NCBI GenBank assembly: GCA_018136815.1
Contig: CM030932.1
Span: forward strand, 1,522,793-1,586,792
Length of the DNA stretch: 64,000 nt
Reading direction: 5' to 3'
Source of the DNA: Isochrysis galbana
Taxonomy: Eukaryota > Haptophyta > Isochrysidales > Isochrysidaceae
How positions within the stretch are numbered: position 1 is the first letter of the stretch; the number at the start of each line of letters is the position of its first letter. Both the position numbers and the translations under genes were made by a program. The notes beneath the pieces were generated by a model. It made no database searches and had not been told where the DNA came from. It saw only the letters and a program-made list of their open reading frames with translations. Positions 31,306 to 40,867 of this stretch are shown here, piece after piece.

Positions 31306-31817
31306 TCATGCGTCGTCTCCTGTGGGTACGCCGATCTCCATGGGCTCCCACTCGTCGCTTCCTGTGGGACATGGGTGGAGGTGTGTGTTCACTTGCACCA
31401 GAATAGAGCCCCACTTGGCCTTGTACGAGCGCACCCTCTTTCCGAAACACCATGTAGAGCTCCTGGTCGTTCTCCACCTGGAGGATAGGGGTATTGCAGC
31501 GCAGTGTGACACCGACACCCGGTTGGCGCAGACGGGCCCCCAGGGTCGCGTCAACCACCTCGAGTCGTACTATTAGAGGAAGCTGCAGGACAATGTTGCG
31601 ATGCTACCTTTTGGTCAGCAAGGCTCTTCTTCTCGTCCAGTGGGATGTCGCCGTTCTTGTCCAGGAAGAGGCGTATGTCCGAAACTGGCACCTTGTTTAC
31701 CGCACTGATCTTGGCGCGCACATCGCCCGCGGTGTCCGAGAGGAGGACGTAGAGGAAGATGGTTGTGTTCTTCCTCTTGATGCGGACATAGTCAGAGAGC
31801 TCCGCCTCGTCAGCCAT
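31306..31817 (-). CDS. Elongin-B-like ubiquitin-fold protein, three exons
   Basis: Exons 31817-31608, 31477-31435 and 31361-31306 give 102 residues, the usual size for elongin B. Start: MADEAELSDYVRIKRKNTTI; then DTAGDVRAKISAVNKVPVSD, DIRLFLDKNG and KKSLADQKVEND. The 43-nt middle exon supplies VENDQELYMVFRKE, and the last exon ends SDEWEPMEIGVPTGDDA, matching the tail of elongin-B-like proteins of algae and plants. Elongin B is an adaptor in cullin-RING E3 ligases and in the elongin transcription factor. Some other ubiquitin-like small protein is possible. Both introns are GT-AG. Confidence 0.7.
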
Positions 31818-32079
31818 GGCCCTGGACAAGCACAGGGGGAAAGGGCCTCAGGGTATCCCAACCCTTGTTCAAGACTTTGCGCATGCGTCCCGCTCGATCG
31901 CGCGTGCGATGCACGCGGCGTGCGTTCCCATCGCCATGATGCCAGGTGGCTCTCTCACGGTTGGTTGGTGCGCGCCGCCCCACCGGGGAGGGCAGAGGCA
32001 GGAGCAGGCGGCGAAAGCAACGACGCTCCAAATATGGACCCTGTCTGCAAGCCGCTAGGCTAGAGTAACTAACCCTCTG

Positions 32080-32155
32080 TGTGTTTGACCCAACCTATCA
32101 TTATCACATGGGGCCCATTGACTCGGAGAAGAGCAACATAGATCAGAGTTACTGC
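32080..32155 (-). repeat. Short dispersed repeat R2, copy 2
   Basis: Reverse-orientation match to 17605-17680 (GGGGCCCAT, GAGAAGAGCAACATAGATCA). It lies about 265 bp upstream of the elongin-B-like start codon. Confidence 0.5.
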
Positions 32156-32169
32156 TTAGTGTTTAAATT

Positions 32170-32450
32170 AAATTAAAATATTGATGTTATATCCTAGCCA
32201 ACCCCACTAGCTAATTGGACACAACTTTTCCGTCCCGGAATCCCGCCATGACTGACGAGCCAGGTGTCCGAGTGGTACCGGGGGGAGGGGGCACTGCCCC
32301 CTCCCCTCGATATTTGTCCTCCCTCTAGTGCAAGCACCGACCCTGCGCACCCCAGCACACCCTCTCCTCGAGGCCACGCTGGGGGAAAACCCCTTTCGGG
32401 TAAAACAACGCAGCAGGGGGGGGGGGCACTCGTGAGTTTAGGGGCCTAGA
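32170..32450 (-). mobile_element. 3' part of a G/L-type non-autonomous element
   Basis: On the minus strand the sequence ends GGTTGGCTAGGATATAACAT followed by an AT-rich tail (TTTTAATTTAATTTAAA). It includes the CACGCTGGGGGAAAACCCC hairpin and the GCCAGGTGTCCGAG block shared with 37560-37850, 57501-57790 and 61860-62148. It is truncated near 32450. Confidence 0.6.
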
Positions 32451-32564
32451 ACGTGTTAGACTGTTAGTGTGCCCTATGTGTTCAGTGGCCCCTAACGTGT
32501 GATGAAGTAACAGGATGCGCGGCGCGCCGCGCCGCGCTACTCATCCTCAAGCCACAGGGGGCAA

Positions 32565-33143
32565 CGAACTTTATAGTCAGTTGCCATGGAGCATGGAGCG
32601 CGCCGCCGCTCCCCTCCTCCCTCCTCTCTCCTCTCCTTCGGGCTCCCCGCCGAGGGCCGAGGGTGACGAATTGGGATGGCCCATAGGCCATACATATACA
32701 TAGGGCCTGAGGACAATGAGGAAGGAGGCATGTCAGCGGCAGGCGCGGCGGAGGAGACGACTTCGGAGACGCTGACGGGCTGAAGCCTGTCAGCAGAGGA
32801 AGGCGGGCAGGCGGGCTTGGGCTAGGGCGAGACCGCGATACGGAGCTCTCGCTCGCGCCCACCCCCTTCTCCGCGCTCTCTCCCCCCTCTCCTGCGGCAC
32901 GCGCGATGGCGCGCCTGCGGCAGGCCTCCAACTGCCCTCTGGCCTCTGGCGACCCCTATAGGCTCCTAGAGGCCAGCTTAGGGGGAAGAGGAGGCTAGGG
33001 CTGGGCCCTGGCCTCCCCTGCCTCTCCCTCGCTGGCGCTCATGAGCCTGAGCCTTAGGGGTCAGGGGTCAGGGGCCCCCAATCTGCACCTGTCTGCCTGT
33101 CGACCGGGGGGGAGGAGGGGTTGGAGGGTTGGAGCGATGGGCT
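32565..33143 (+). mobile_element. LINE-type 5' end N and body fragment
   Basis: Begins with an imperfect hairpin (GCAACGAACT / AGTCAGTTGC, loop TTAT, 32565-32584) followed by ATG GAG C, with a second ATG GAG CGC nearby: MERAAAPLLPPLSS. The acidic stretch DELGWPIG and ETTSETLTG matches 44985-45150. The rest is the GC-rich block seen in element D. Preceded at 32456-32560 by a GGCGCGCCGCGCC palindromic block that recurs at 41760-41880. Confidence 0.55.
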
Positions 33144-33344
33144 CCTACATGTGAAACACACAGTCAAACTTAGGAATAAAACAGCAAAAACAGTATGTTT
33201 TTTGCCGTCGAAAAAAAACAGAGAAAACAGTGTATAAAATAAATGTGCCGGGTAGGGGGGCCGCCCGAAATAAAATAGCGAAAAACATATGTTTTGGGCC
33301 TCCGAAAAAAAACACTTTTCCTGTTCCTGTGTTTCACATGTAGG
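33144..33344. mobile_element. hAT-type MITE with intact TIRs and TSD
   Basis: Perfect 17-bp terminal inverted repeats, CCTACATGTGAAACACA at 33144-33160 and its complement at 33328-33344. They are bounded by a perfect 8-bp duplication, GATGGGCT (33136-33143 and 33345-33352). An 8-bp TSD is the hallmark of hAT elements. The 201-bp interior is AT-rich and has no ORF. Other copies of the host repeat lack this insert (e.g. GAGCGATGGGCTAGCCACG at about 30781), confirming the empty-site sequence. Confidence 0.9.
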
Positions 33345-33351
33345 GATGGGC

Positions 33352-33570
33352 TGGCCACGCCGGGCCAGGACGCGCAATTCAGGCGAGTCTGTGGGGAGGA
33401 GGATGGGTTAGCAGTAGCAGGGAAGTGTGCTCCTGGCAAGCCATCAGGCATGACAGGAGGCAGGAGGCAGGAGGGTGGGTGGTTCCTGCTCCCCTACGGC
33501 AGGGGAGGAGTTGAGAGAGGGGGGAGGGGGGGGCTCTTGCCCCCCATGGGCGAACTAAAACTTAGTTGGC
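33352..33570 (-). mobile_element. Element F, 5' part with degenerate hairpin
   Basis: Same family as E, G and J: CTCCTGGCAAGCCATCAGGC palindrome, G/C runs, CCATGGGCG, then AACTAAAACTTAGTT, where the stem is shortened. The MITE above is inserted upstream in it. Confidence 0.6.
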
Positions 33571-33684
33571 CTTACTAGTAGTTAAAAAGCCCCTGCTTGA
33601 CCGCCCTAGGAATGACGTCGGATGGGAAAGGCGGAAAGAGGAATTCGCCTTCGGCGATGGGGAATGGGGATGGGGGAGTGTCTG

Positions 33685-33870
33685 AGTTTTCTTGTTGTCC
33701 TAGTTTAATCCTAGTGCTGAGGGACCGTGCCTCATCGGCAACGGAGCCCCTCCCCCGCGATGGGGGGATGGGGTGTGTGTGCGCGGTTGGCGCATGGCTC
33801 GTCCGGTGTATATGTGGCTAGGGATGCTAGCCAACAAGACCTCTTACAAGACTACAAGACTACAACTTCC
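33685..33870 (+). repeat. Dispersed repeat R1, copy 2
   Basis: Matches 14236-14370 and the reverse of 39600-39750 (GGCAACGGAGCCCC, GCGCGGTTGGCGCATGGCTC). It ends in a stretch with TAG trinucleotide repeats at about 33897-33913. Confidence 0.55.
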
Positions 33871-34046
33871 AACGACTGACGACTGTCCTGGGACGCTACT
33901 AGTAGTAGTAGTAGGTGGGACTAACGCTCCCTCCGTAAACCGACTCCTGTAGGGGAGCGAGCGCGAGGACGACTGGTGCAGTCAGCTGCTGACGCTGCCT
34001 GTGTCACGGTCCGGCGGTGTGGACTGGACCGACCGGCGAAAGCCGC

Positions 34047-35050
34047 ATGGCCGCGCGGCGCGGGCTGGCGGCGGCCGCCGCCCCGGGCCGGACGGCGCGC
34101 CTTGTTCGCGCGCACAGGCTCGGGAGCGTCGGGTACCCAACCTCGCAGCAGCTACAGCGCGCGCTCGCAGCGGATGTGCGCGCGGGCACGCGCGGCGACA
34201 CGCTACTGCTGCTCGAGCACCCGCCCGTCTTCACGCTCGGCCGGTTGCAGCCTTCAGCGGAGAACGTACTGGCCTCGAGGAGGGAGATCGCTGCGGCCGG
34301 CGCCACGGTGGAGCGCTCGACCCGCGGCGGAAACGTCACCTTCCATGGCCCTGGGCAGCTCGTGGCGTACCCCATCCTAGACCTGGCGCGCTTTCGGCGA
34401 TCCGTCCACTGGTACGTCGAGGGGCTCGAGGAGACGATGATGAGAACGGCAGCGAGCTTCGGCGTCTCGGCGCGCCGGGGCGGGGCCGGCGAGACGGGCG
34501 TGTGGGTGCAGGACCGAAAACTCGGTGCCATTGGCGTGACCGTCTCGCGATGGGTCACCACGTGCGCCGCGCCGCGCGACGCCGGCCCTCGCCGGCGCCC
34601 GCTGACAGCGCGCGGCGGCAGCTGACGCCTCTCGTCCCACGCGTAGCCACGGGGTGAGCCTCAACGTGGCGACCGACCTGTCCTTCTTTGGCATGATCGT
34701 GCCCTGCGGCCTAGAGCACAAGCGCCACGTGACATCACTAGCCGCCGAGGTGGCAGAGGGGATCCAGATGGACCAGGTCGCCTCACGCCCCGCACGGGCA
34801 CCCTCCTCGCCCGCCGTTCTTGTCCTCGCCCGGAAGGATGGCCGCGCGCTCCCACACACTGCGCTCCTTGGCCCGTCGATTGCAGGTGATGAGCGCGTTT
34901 GAGGAGGCGTTTGGACAGGTCTTTGATTGTAGCGTGGCGCGTGCGCCGGTGGCGGAGCTGGAGCGTGAGCTAGAGCGCGCCGCCGACGCTGCCATTACGA
35001 CGGCGCGCGACGGCGAGGCAGAGGGGGCGGGGCGGCCGGTGGTGGCGTAG
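34047..35050 (+). CDS. LIPT2: Octanoyl-[acyl-carrier-protein] transferase (LIPT2/LipB)
   Basis: Transfers octanoyl from ACP to the lipoyl domains of 2-oxoacid dehydrogenases and GcvH, the first step of lipoate synthesis. Exons 34047-34561, 34647-34776 and 34886-35050 give 269 residues, typical for LipB with a presequence. The Ala/Arg-rich start (MAARRGLAAAAAPGRTARLV) fits organelle import. Family motifs: LLLLEHPPVFTLGR, ERSTRGGNVTFHGPGQLVAY, catalytic Lys158 in RKLGAIGV, THGVSLNVATDL, and catalytic Cys192 in IVPCGL. Introns are GT-AG. It functionally pairs with the dehydrogenase kinase at 13023-13954 (same target complexes), though they are not linked in an operon sense. Confidence 0.95.
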
Positions 35051-35204
35051 ACCCACCGCTGAGGAGGGGGGAGGGGGCGGGGGCAGGCAATGGCCGAAGA
35101 GGGCCGTGGCGAGGTGGCGGCCACCACGGGGGGGGCCGTTCCCCCACGTTCCCCCTTCCCCTCCAGCTTGTCTTTTCGGCCCTCTCTTTTTCGCCTCTTA
35201 TTTG

Positions 35205-35480
35205 TCAACGTTTCCTAGGTCTGTTATGGTCTGTAAGGTGCCACTCCCTTGGTGCGGCTGGTAATTCGCCTCTGACGAAAACCGTGAACCTGCTCAAGGT
35301 TTTCTCGATGACCGGCACGTGGTGAAAGGTGTAGTTATCAAATTCTACTTTGTAGAAGCCACCTATTATGTATCTCCATGCCATAAGGTAGAGAGCTTTG
35401 AGGCTGTCGGGTGTCGGTGTGCTCGGGTATGCGAACAGTCTGTCTTTGGTTACTGGGCCCCGCTGTGGGGGAGGAACCAC
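35205..35480 (-). pseudogene. LINE ORF C-terminal fragment
   Basis: Minus-strand frame with KDRLFAYPSTPTPDSLKALY and WRYIIGGFYKVEFDNYTFHH, the LINE tail domain. It ends by a frame change after FTVFVRG. A short stretch of element-E-type sequence (CTCCTGGCATGCC) follows at 35480-35590. Confidence 0.7.
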
Positions 35481-35590
35481 CTATCCTCCTGGCATGCCTT
35501 ATGGCTTGCTAGGAGCAGACTGCCCTACTGACCCACTCTCTCACCCACAGGCTCGCCCCATTCGCCCTAGCCCTCACCTTGAATACACTA

Positions 35591-36272
35591 GTTAGTTGAG
35601 TATTGACTACGACTACATGAGATTTGCTCTAATTATGCCTTGATTAAGGTGGTTCCGCAGGATTTCTAGGGGGGGGAGGTTGGAGTGACGCGGAACGTTT
35701 CCCGGGGGCAAAGGGCCCCCGCCCCCCTCGCCCCTCGCCCCCTGCCCTCCCTCCCCTGCACTCGCCGAAGGTGATGGCCAAGAGGAAGGTGAGCCCGTGA
35801 GCCCGCGGCTTCCGTAAGTATTACGGCTGTGAATAGGTTTGGATTTGGGCTATGGTATTAGAACCTAATAGAGGCATTTCGCTATCGCTATGTACATAGA
35901 TACTAATAGTGCCCTTCGGCTATCTACATAGATACTAATAGCTACGACATCAACCCTATTAACCGTATTATGAGTATTATGCAGATAGTAATGCCATATC
36001 TAATATCTATACGGTATAAACTTATGTTATGTACGCATGGCGCATGGTTTGGCAAGGACGAGACTTGCCTCCTGGCAAGTTTTTCCGCAAGTTGGGTCAG
36101 CCGAAGCAAGATTGGCAACTTGGGCCAGCCGAACCCTCCCCCCAGCTTAATAAAAAGTCACTTAGGAATACTGTTACAATATAAAGAGCCACTTTTGCGT
36201 GCGGGCGGGAAAAAAAACTGGTGCAAAGTGCTAAAAGCGGAGAAAAAAAAACGTCGGAGGGAGAGCGAGGCG
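35591..36272. other. AT-richer intergenic region
   Basis: No gene seen. Contains a tandem pair of TACATAGATACTAATAG units at 35890-35942, T/A-rich imperfect repeats and a C-run block near 35700-35760. It lies directly upstream of the chromodomain pseudogene and may include its promoter. Confidence 0.4.
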
Positions 36273-36872
36273 ATGGGCGGCAGGAAGCGGGCGGCGAACC
36301 AAGCCGACCTGGACAAAGACCTCTATGAGGTGGAACACATCGTCGCCAAGCGCATGGTTCGAGGTGATGTTCAATACCTCATCCACTGGAAGGGCTAGTA
36401 CGCCAAGGACGACTCGTGGTAACCTCTCTCGAACCTCGCAGGCATGGAGCAGGACGTGTCAGCATTCGAGATGAAGCAGCTGCAAGAGAACGAGGCCTTC
36501 GCGGAGAACCTCAGGGCAAAGCGTGCGGCAGCAACGTCTGGTCGCCTTGTTCAACCCACACTGTCGGGCGCGATTGCCACAGCGCCGTCATTCAGAGATG
36601 TTCCACAACAAGAGCAAGCTAAAGACGCTTGCTCATTCGCAGACGCATCAGACGTCGCATCGATCACGTCGAGCGAAGATTCGCTCGGTGGGAGGAGGTC
36701 AGCACCGATATGGCGTTGCTTTAAGGCGCATCCCACGAAGGAGAGGCACTTCATTTGCCAAGAGCTCATCAAGGATGTCGGGTCCGGAACGGAGAAGATC
36801 TGCGGTTCATTCGGAGAGCCCGGAACGGGCTCATCGGGAGAACGGGGAAGGCCAATGACAGGCGTTTGCTGA
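36273..36872 (+). pseudogene. Chromodomain plus BED-like finger gene remnant (hAT transposase-like)
   Basis: From ATG 36273: chromodomain YEVEHIVAKRM, VQYLIHWKG, then TAG, YAKDDSW, then TAA replacing the expected acidic residue before PLSNLAG, so two in-frame stops break the domain. Further on, APIWRCFKAHPTKERHFICQ looks like the start of a BED zinc finger of a hAT transposase; the second Cys pair is degenerate and the frame ends at 36872. No DDE core or dimerisation domain remains. A chromodomain before a BED finger is unusual and could have guided a transposase to chromatin. Alternatively the stops reflect an intron I could not place. Confidence 0.5.
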
Positions 36873-36968
36873 AATGAACGGGAAAGGGGCACGGAACGAG
36901 AACCGGGGAGACGGAGAGCGTAGGAAAGGGCGCGGCGAGCAGATCCCGCTTATTTAGGACTCGTAGGG

Positions 36969-37850
36969 CAACTAAGTTTATACTTAGTTCGCCCATGGGG
37001 GGGCACGAGCCCCCCTCTCTCTCCACTCCTCCCCTGCCATGGGGGAGGATCCACCCACTCTCCTGGCACGCCTGATGGCCTGCCAGGAGCACACAGCCCT
37101 GCTGACCCATTCCCCTCCCTACAGGCCCGCCTGACTCGCCCGCCCTGGCCCGTCGTGGCCTGCCCATTCCTCTGACCAGCCCCTCCTCCCCCTGGGCCCC
37201 CTGTTCAGGACCCCCCAGCCAGCTCCAGCCGACCCGCAGGGGCTCGGAGCGCCAGCGAGGGAGAGGCAGGATGGGCCAGGGCCATGCCCCAGCCTCACCT
37301 GCCCCCTGAGCTGTGCTCCCAGGCCCTGCAGGCCATCTGGGGACCTGAGCGAGGGGCCGCAGGCGCGCGCCATGGGCCCCCGCCGCAGGGAAGAGAGGAG
37401 GAAAAGGGAAGAGGGAGGGGAGGGGGGAGCGGCAGCTCTCCCCTCCGGCAGATACGTGTCTTCTCGCCCCGTTTGGGTAAGAGAAGACGGGGGCGCCAGA
37501 GCCAGGAGGGAAGGGCCGCGGCTCGCCGCGGCCACTCGCACTAGCGAGGGAGATTAGCGCTTCTGGGCCCCTATCTCACGAGTGCCCCCCCCCCCTGCGT
37601 TGCTTTTACCCGAAAGGGGTTTTCCCCCAGCGTGGACTCGAGGAGAGGACGCGCTGGGGTGCGCACGGTGCGCGGGGTCGGTGCGTGCACTGGGGGGAGG
37701 ACAGATATCGAGGGGAGGGGGCGGTGCCCCCTCCCCCCGGTAGCACTCGGACACCTGGCTCGTCAGGCATGGCGGGATTCCGGGACGGAAAAGTTGTGTC
37801 CAATTAGCTAGTGGGGTTGGCTAGGATATAACATTAATTATTTTATTTAT
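36969..37850 (+). mobile_element. Complete non-autonomous LINE-type element G
   Basis: An 882-bp element flanked by a perfect 19-bp duplication, TTATTTAGGACTCGTAGGG (36950-36968 and 37851-37869). It starts with the perfect hairpin (36970-36989) and CGCCC, then an ATG. The GC-rich body carries G-run/C-run inverted blocks and the GGGGTTTTCCCCCAGCGTG hairpin. It ends TAGGATATAACATTAATTAT with an AT tail. No long ORF. This copy defines both termini of the subfamily. Confidence 0.85.
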
Positions 37851-37974
37851 TTATTTAGGACTCGTAGGGACTCGTAGACTCGAAGGGGTTACTTGGAAGG
37901 CTCGGGGCTTGGAGTACACAGGGGCTGGCAGAGACACAAGGGTACAGACCCACCAGCTCACACCGCTAAACAAG

Positions 37975-38850
37975 TTGACCCATTGACCCACAACCTGAAC
38001 ATGTACACTCCAACCTGAATATGTTCACATCTGAACATGCAGGGCGTATGGGTTCACGTTGACACGCCCTCGAGGGCCCATTACAGTAGCTTGGGCAAGG
38101 TGTTAACCCATCTGGCCTCTTACAAGTGTTGACGCAGGGCACAACAAGTGTTGACACGGTGTTGACTGACGCACTTCCACTCGTTACTGTTGCGGTTGCT
38201 GGTTGCTGATTCTGCTTGCTTTAGCGGGCAGCGCGGCAGCGCGCGCGAGGGAATGCGCGGTCAAATGACAAAATGCCTATCGGGACACGCGCGGCCCCGC
38301 GCAGGTGGAACGCGCAGGCGACGCGCAGCGCGCAACGTGAGCGTCGGCCGGTCGGTCGCGCGCAGCGAGTGCGGCGGGCAGCCGGTCCACGGCCGCGAAG
38401 GCGGCGGCGGGCACCGCCGGCGCACCTCCGACCGCCGCCGCTGCCTCCCCACGCAGTAGGCGGCCCACGCGTGCACAAGGAGTAGCACGGTCCCATCGCG
38501 CCGCCCGTGTAGCGGCAGCAGCGCAGCGCGCGCAGCAGCAGGTGCAGCGGTGCAGCCGCGCAAGCTCCAAGTTGGCCATGGTGCCCGTGCCGAAGAGCAA
38601 CTCTCCACTTGCCACTTGGCCGTGCAGCTCCTCGCGCGCGCGCACGCGCGGCACGTAGCATTCAGTGGGTGCGTGAGTGCGTGGGTGCGTGGGTGCACAG
38701 CAGTACACAGCACCGGCAGTGTGGTGTTAACCCGCTGCTGGTACCAACACTTGCAGATTGAGGTGTTAACGCATGTGCCACACCTAGCCAATGGAGGTGT
38801 TAACGCAAAGTGGGTCAACACCGGGTAAACGTGAACCCATACGCCCTGTG
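37975..38850. repeat. Inverted-repeat unit with subterminal GTGTTRAC motifs
   Basis: Left AGGGCGTATGGGTTCACGTT (38042-38061) and right AACGTGAACCCATACGCCCT (38827-38846) are an inverted pair about 800 bp apart. Inside each end lie several copies of GTGTTAAC or GTGTTGAC (about 38099, 38130, 38150, 38159; 38718, 38761, 38799, and reverse at 38815). The centre is very GC-rich without a convincing ORF. A DNA transposon with subterminal transposase-binding motifs is a reasonable guess; no TSD found. Confidence 0.45.
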
Positions 38851-39182
38851 AACATGTTCACTCCTGGCCTGAACATGTTCATTCACATCTGAACTTGTTC
38901 ACATCTGAATATGTTCACATCTGAACATGTTCACATCTGAACATGTTCACTCCTAGCCTGAACATGTTCACATCTGAACATGTTCACATCTGAACATGTT
39001 CACATCTGAACATGTTCACATCTGAACATGTTCACATCTGAACATGTTCACATCTGAACATGTTCACTCCTGGCCTGAACATGTTCACATCTGAACTTGT
39101 TCACATCTGAACATGTTCACATCTGAACATGTTCACATGTGAGTTCACATGTGAACATACATGTTCACATCTGAAACATGTT
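38850..39182. repeat. Tandem array of a 16-bp unit (GAACATGTTCACATCT)
   Basis: About 19 imperfect copies, with variants CACTCCTGGCCT between some. Each unit contains the perfect 10-bp palindrome GAACATGTTC. Three further units lie at 37998-38042, left of the inverted-repeat unit, so the array flanks both sides. Confidence 0.85.
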
Positions 39183-39369
39183 CGCTAAGGGCAAAAATAA
39201 AACTCAAATCCTCGATTTTCGAGACGAAAATCGGCGAACCCGAACTTGAGCCCAGGGAGAATCCGAATCAGCTCGTCTTGCGCGCCCACGAAGGGCATAT
39301 GAGACGGTACGTAACGAAGAATGCTCGTGCTCGTGCCCATGCCGAAATATTTCTAACCAAAGGTCTGTG

Positions 39370-39750
39370 AATACAGCAGTAGACTGACCATATTGTCCAA
39401 GTCCCACCAGTTGTGGGAACGTGTGGCGCACTCGGCAGCCACAAATTCGAAGGAAAGATTTTCATCGAATTCGTCGAGTCCATTCGATGATGTGTTGCAC
39501 CCTTGAGCGTCGACGCGCGCGCTGGTGTCATGGAGATTGTGCGGTGTGACCTCTCGCTCGGCGGTGGTAGCATGTTAGAACTTATAGCGTCGTATGACAT
39601 CTTGTTAGCTAGCATTCCTAGCCACATACACCGGACGAGCCATGCGCCAACCGCGCACACCCCCATCGCGGGGTAGGGGCTCCGTTGCCGTCGAAGGGCT
39701 ACGGTCCCGCAGCACTAAGGTTATACTAACACAACAATAAAACTCTGACG
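39370..39750 (-). repeat. Dispersed repeat R1, copy 3
   Basis: Reverse match to 14236-14720. It contains the best-preserved open frame of the family (VRPSSA-like start, ARASTLKGATHHRMDSTNSM) but no recognised domain. Confidence 0.55.
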
Positions 39751-39841
39751 GGATCAGAAAATCGACAAAAGATACCGGGATGGGAAACAACTGGTGCTGG
39801 CAGCACGGGCGGGCGGCCGCTGCGAGCCATCAAGGAGCGAG

Positions 39842-40867
39842 ATGCTGTGGGCGACACTTGTACTGGCGCCGGCATTGCTGGGCGCGGGCGGGTGGCCGAG
39901 TCGGCCCAACCACCACGCGCTCCTAGCCGCCGCGTTCCGCGCGGCTTCGCCCTCAATGCAGTCGGACTGGGTCGAGGCGACCGTCTTCTTTGACCCACCG
40001 ATGTCGGGTAAATTCCTCCCGCCCTTATCTGGAGAAGACTACTTGCACTGCAGCGATGAGACGGTGGAGATTCACGCCGCTCTTATCCATGAGCAGCTCC
40101 GTGCTCAGGCAGCCCTAATGCGGAAGTCGGCGCTCACTCGTGACCTCGCTGAGCGGACAGTGCTCGCCCATCCTACACTGAGCGAGGTTGTGGCATCAGT
40201 AATAATCGAAAAGCTCCGCGCCGTCATGCCATCTCAATCGCCTGAGACAGAGGCTCTTGAGCAAGAGATGATTCACCTGCTTTCGATGCCCCGCCTCTTG
40301 CGCTGTCTGGTGTGCGACTTGTACAAGATTGTGAGCATTGACCCTGCTTCGGATGGCATGTTGCAACCGTTGCTCTTTTTCAAGGGTTTCCATGCCATGT
40401 GCTTGTATCACGTCGCCCACGCACTGTGGATGCGGAATGGGCCGGCGGATCGCTTCGCTGCATTAAGACTGCAGTCCTTCGGCGCAGAGCTCTTTTCAGT
40501 CGACATCCATCCGGCAGCACAAATAGGACCTGGAGTGATGCTGGATCATGCATCTGGAATTGTCATAGGTGGCACCGCAATTGTTGGCAGCGACATTTAC
40601 ATGCTGCACCAGGTGACGCTAGGTGCCACAGGTAAACCAATGTATGGTGCTAAACGCCACCCAACGATTAGCGATGGTGTGATTCTCGGTGCCGGGGCGA
40701 CTGTGCTCGGGGATATTATTATAGGCAAGGGGGTGACTGTCGGTGCAAGCGCTGTTGTGACTCGCCCCGTGCCACACGGATGCACCGTTGTGGGGGTGAA
40801 CAAAATCCTGGACAACAGTGAGCAAAAGGAGGATGGCGATGACTTCACGTGGTTCTATGACATCTGA
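39842..40867 (+). CDS. Serine O-acetyltransferase, single exon
   Basis: Makes O-acetylserine from serine and acetyl-CoA, the committed step of cysteine synthesis. 341 residues from ATG 39842. The N-terminal domain (HEQLRAQAALMRKSALTRDL, LSEVVASVIIEKL) precedes the left-handed beta-helix (VDIHPAAQIGPGVMLDHASG, catalytic His/Asp region, HQVTLGATGK, RHPTISDGVILGAGATVLGD, VPHGCTVVGV). The start MLWATLVLAPALLGAGGWPS resembles a signal peptide followed by a transit-like segment with PSRPNHHALLAAAFRAAS. That supports import into a plastid bounded by ER-derived membrane. The C-terminus ends FTWFYDI; a C-terminal Ile is the usual anchor for binding O-acetylserine sulfhydrylase. Confidence 0.95.
   Translation: MLWATLVLAPALLGAGGWPSRPNHHALLAAAFRAASPSMQSDWVEATVFFDPPMSGKFLPPLSGEDYLHCSDETVEIHAALIHEQLRAQAALMRKSALTRDLAERTVLAHPTLSEVVASVIIEKLRAVMPSQSPETEALEQEMIHLLSMPRLLRCLVCDLYKIVSIDPASDGMLQPLLFFKGFHAMCLYHVAHALWMRNGPADRFAALRLQSFGAELFSVDIHPAAQIGPGVMLDHASGIVIGGTAIVGSDIYMLHQVTLGATGKPMYGAKRHPTISDGVILGAGATVLGDIIIGKGVTVGASAVVTRPVPHGCTVVGVNKILDNSEQKEDGDDFTWFYDI

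Noticed and set aside
36273-36872. Functional chromodomain gene with stop-codon readthrough or a reassigned code
   Set aside because: Other genes in the window use TAG and TAA as normal stops, so decay is simpler.
38850-39182. CRISPR-like regular repeats
   Set aside because: Units are directly tandem with no unique spacers, in a eukaryotic setting; a minisatellite explains them.
38850-39182. GAACATGTTC palindrome as a p53 or steroid-receptor site
   Set aside because: The match is to animal factors with no reason to exist here, and it repeats only because of the tandem array.
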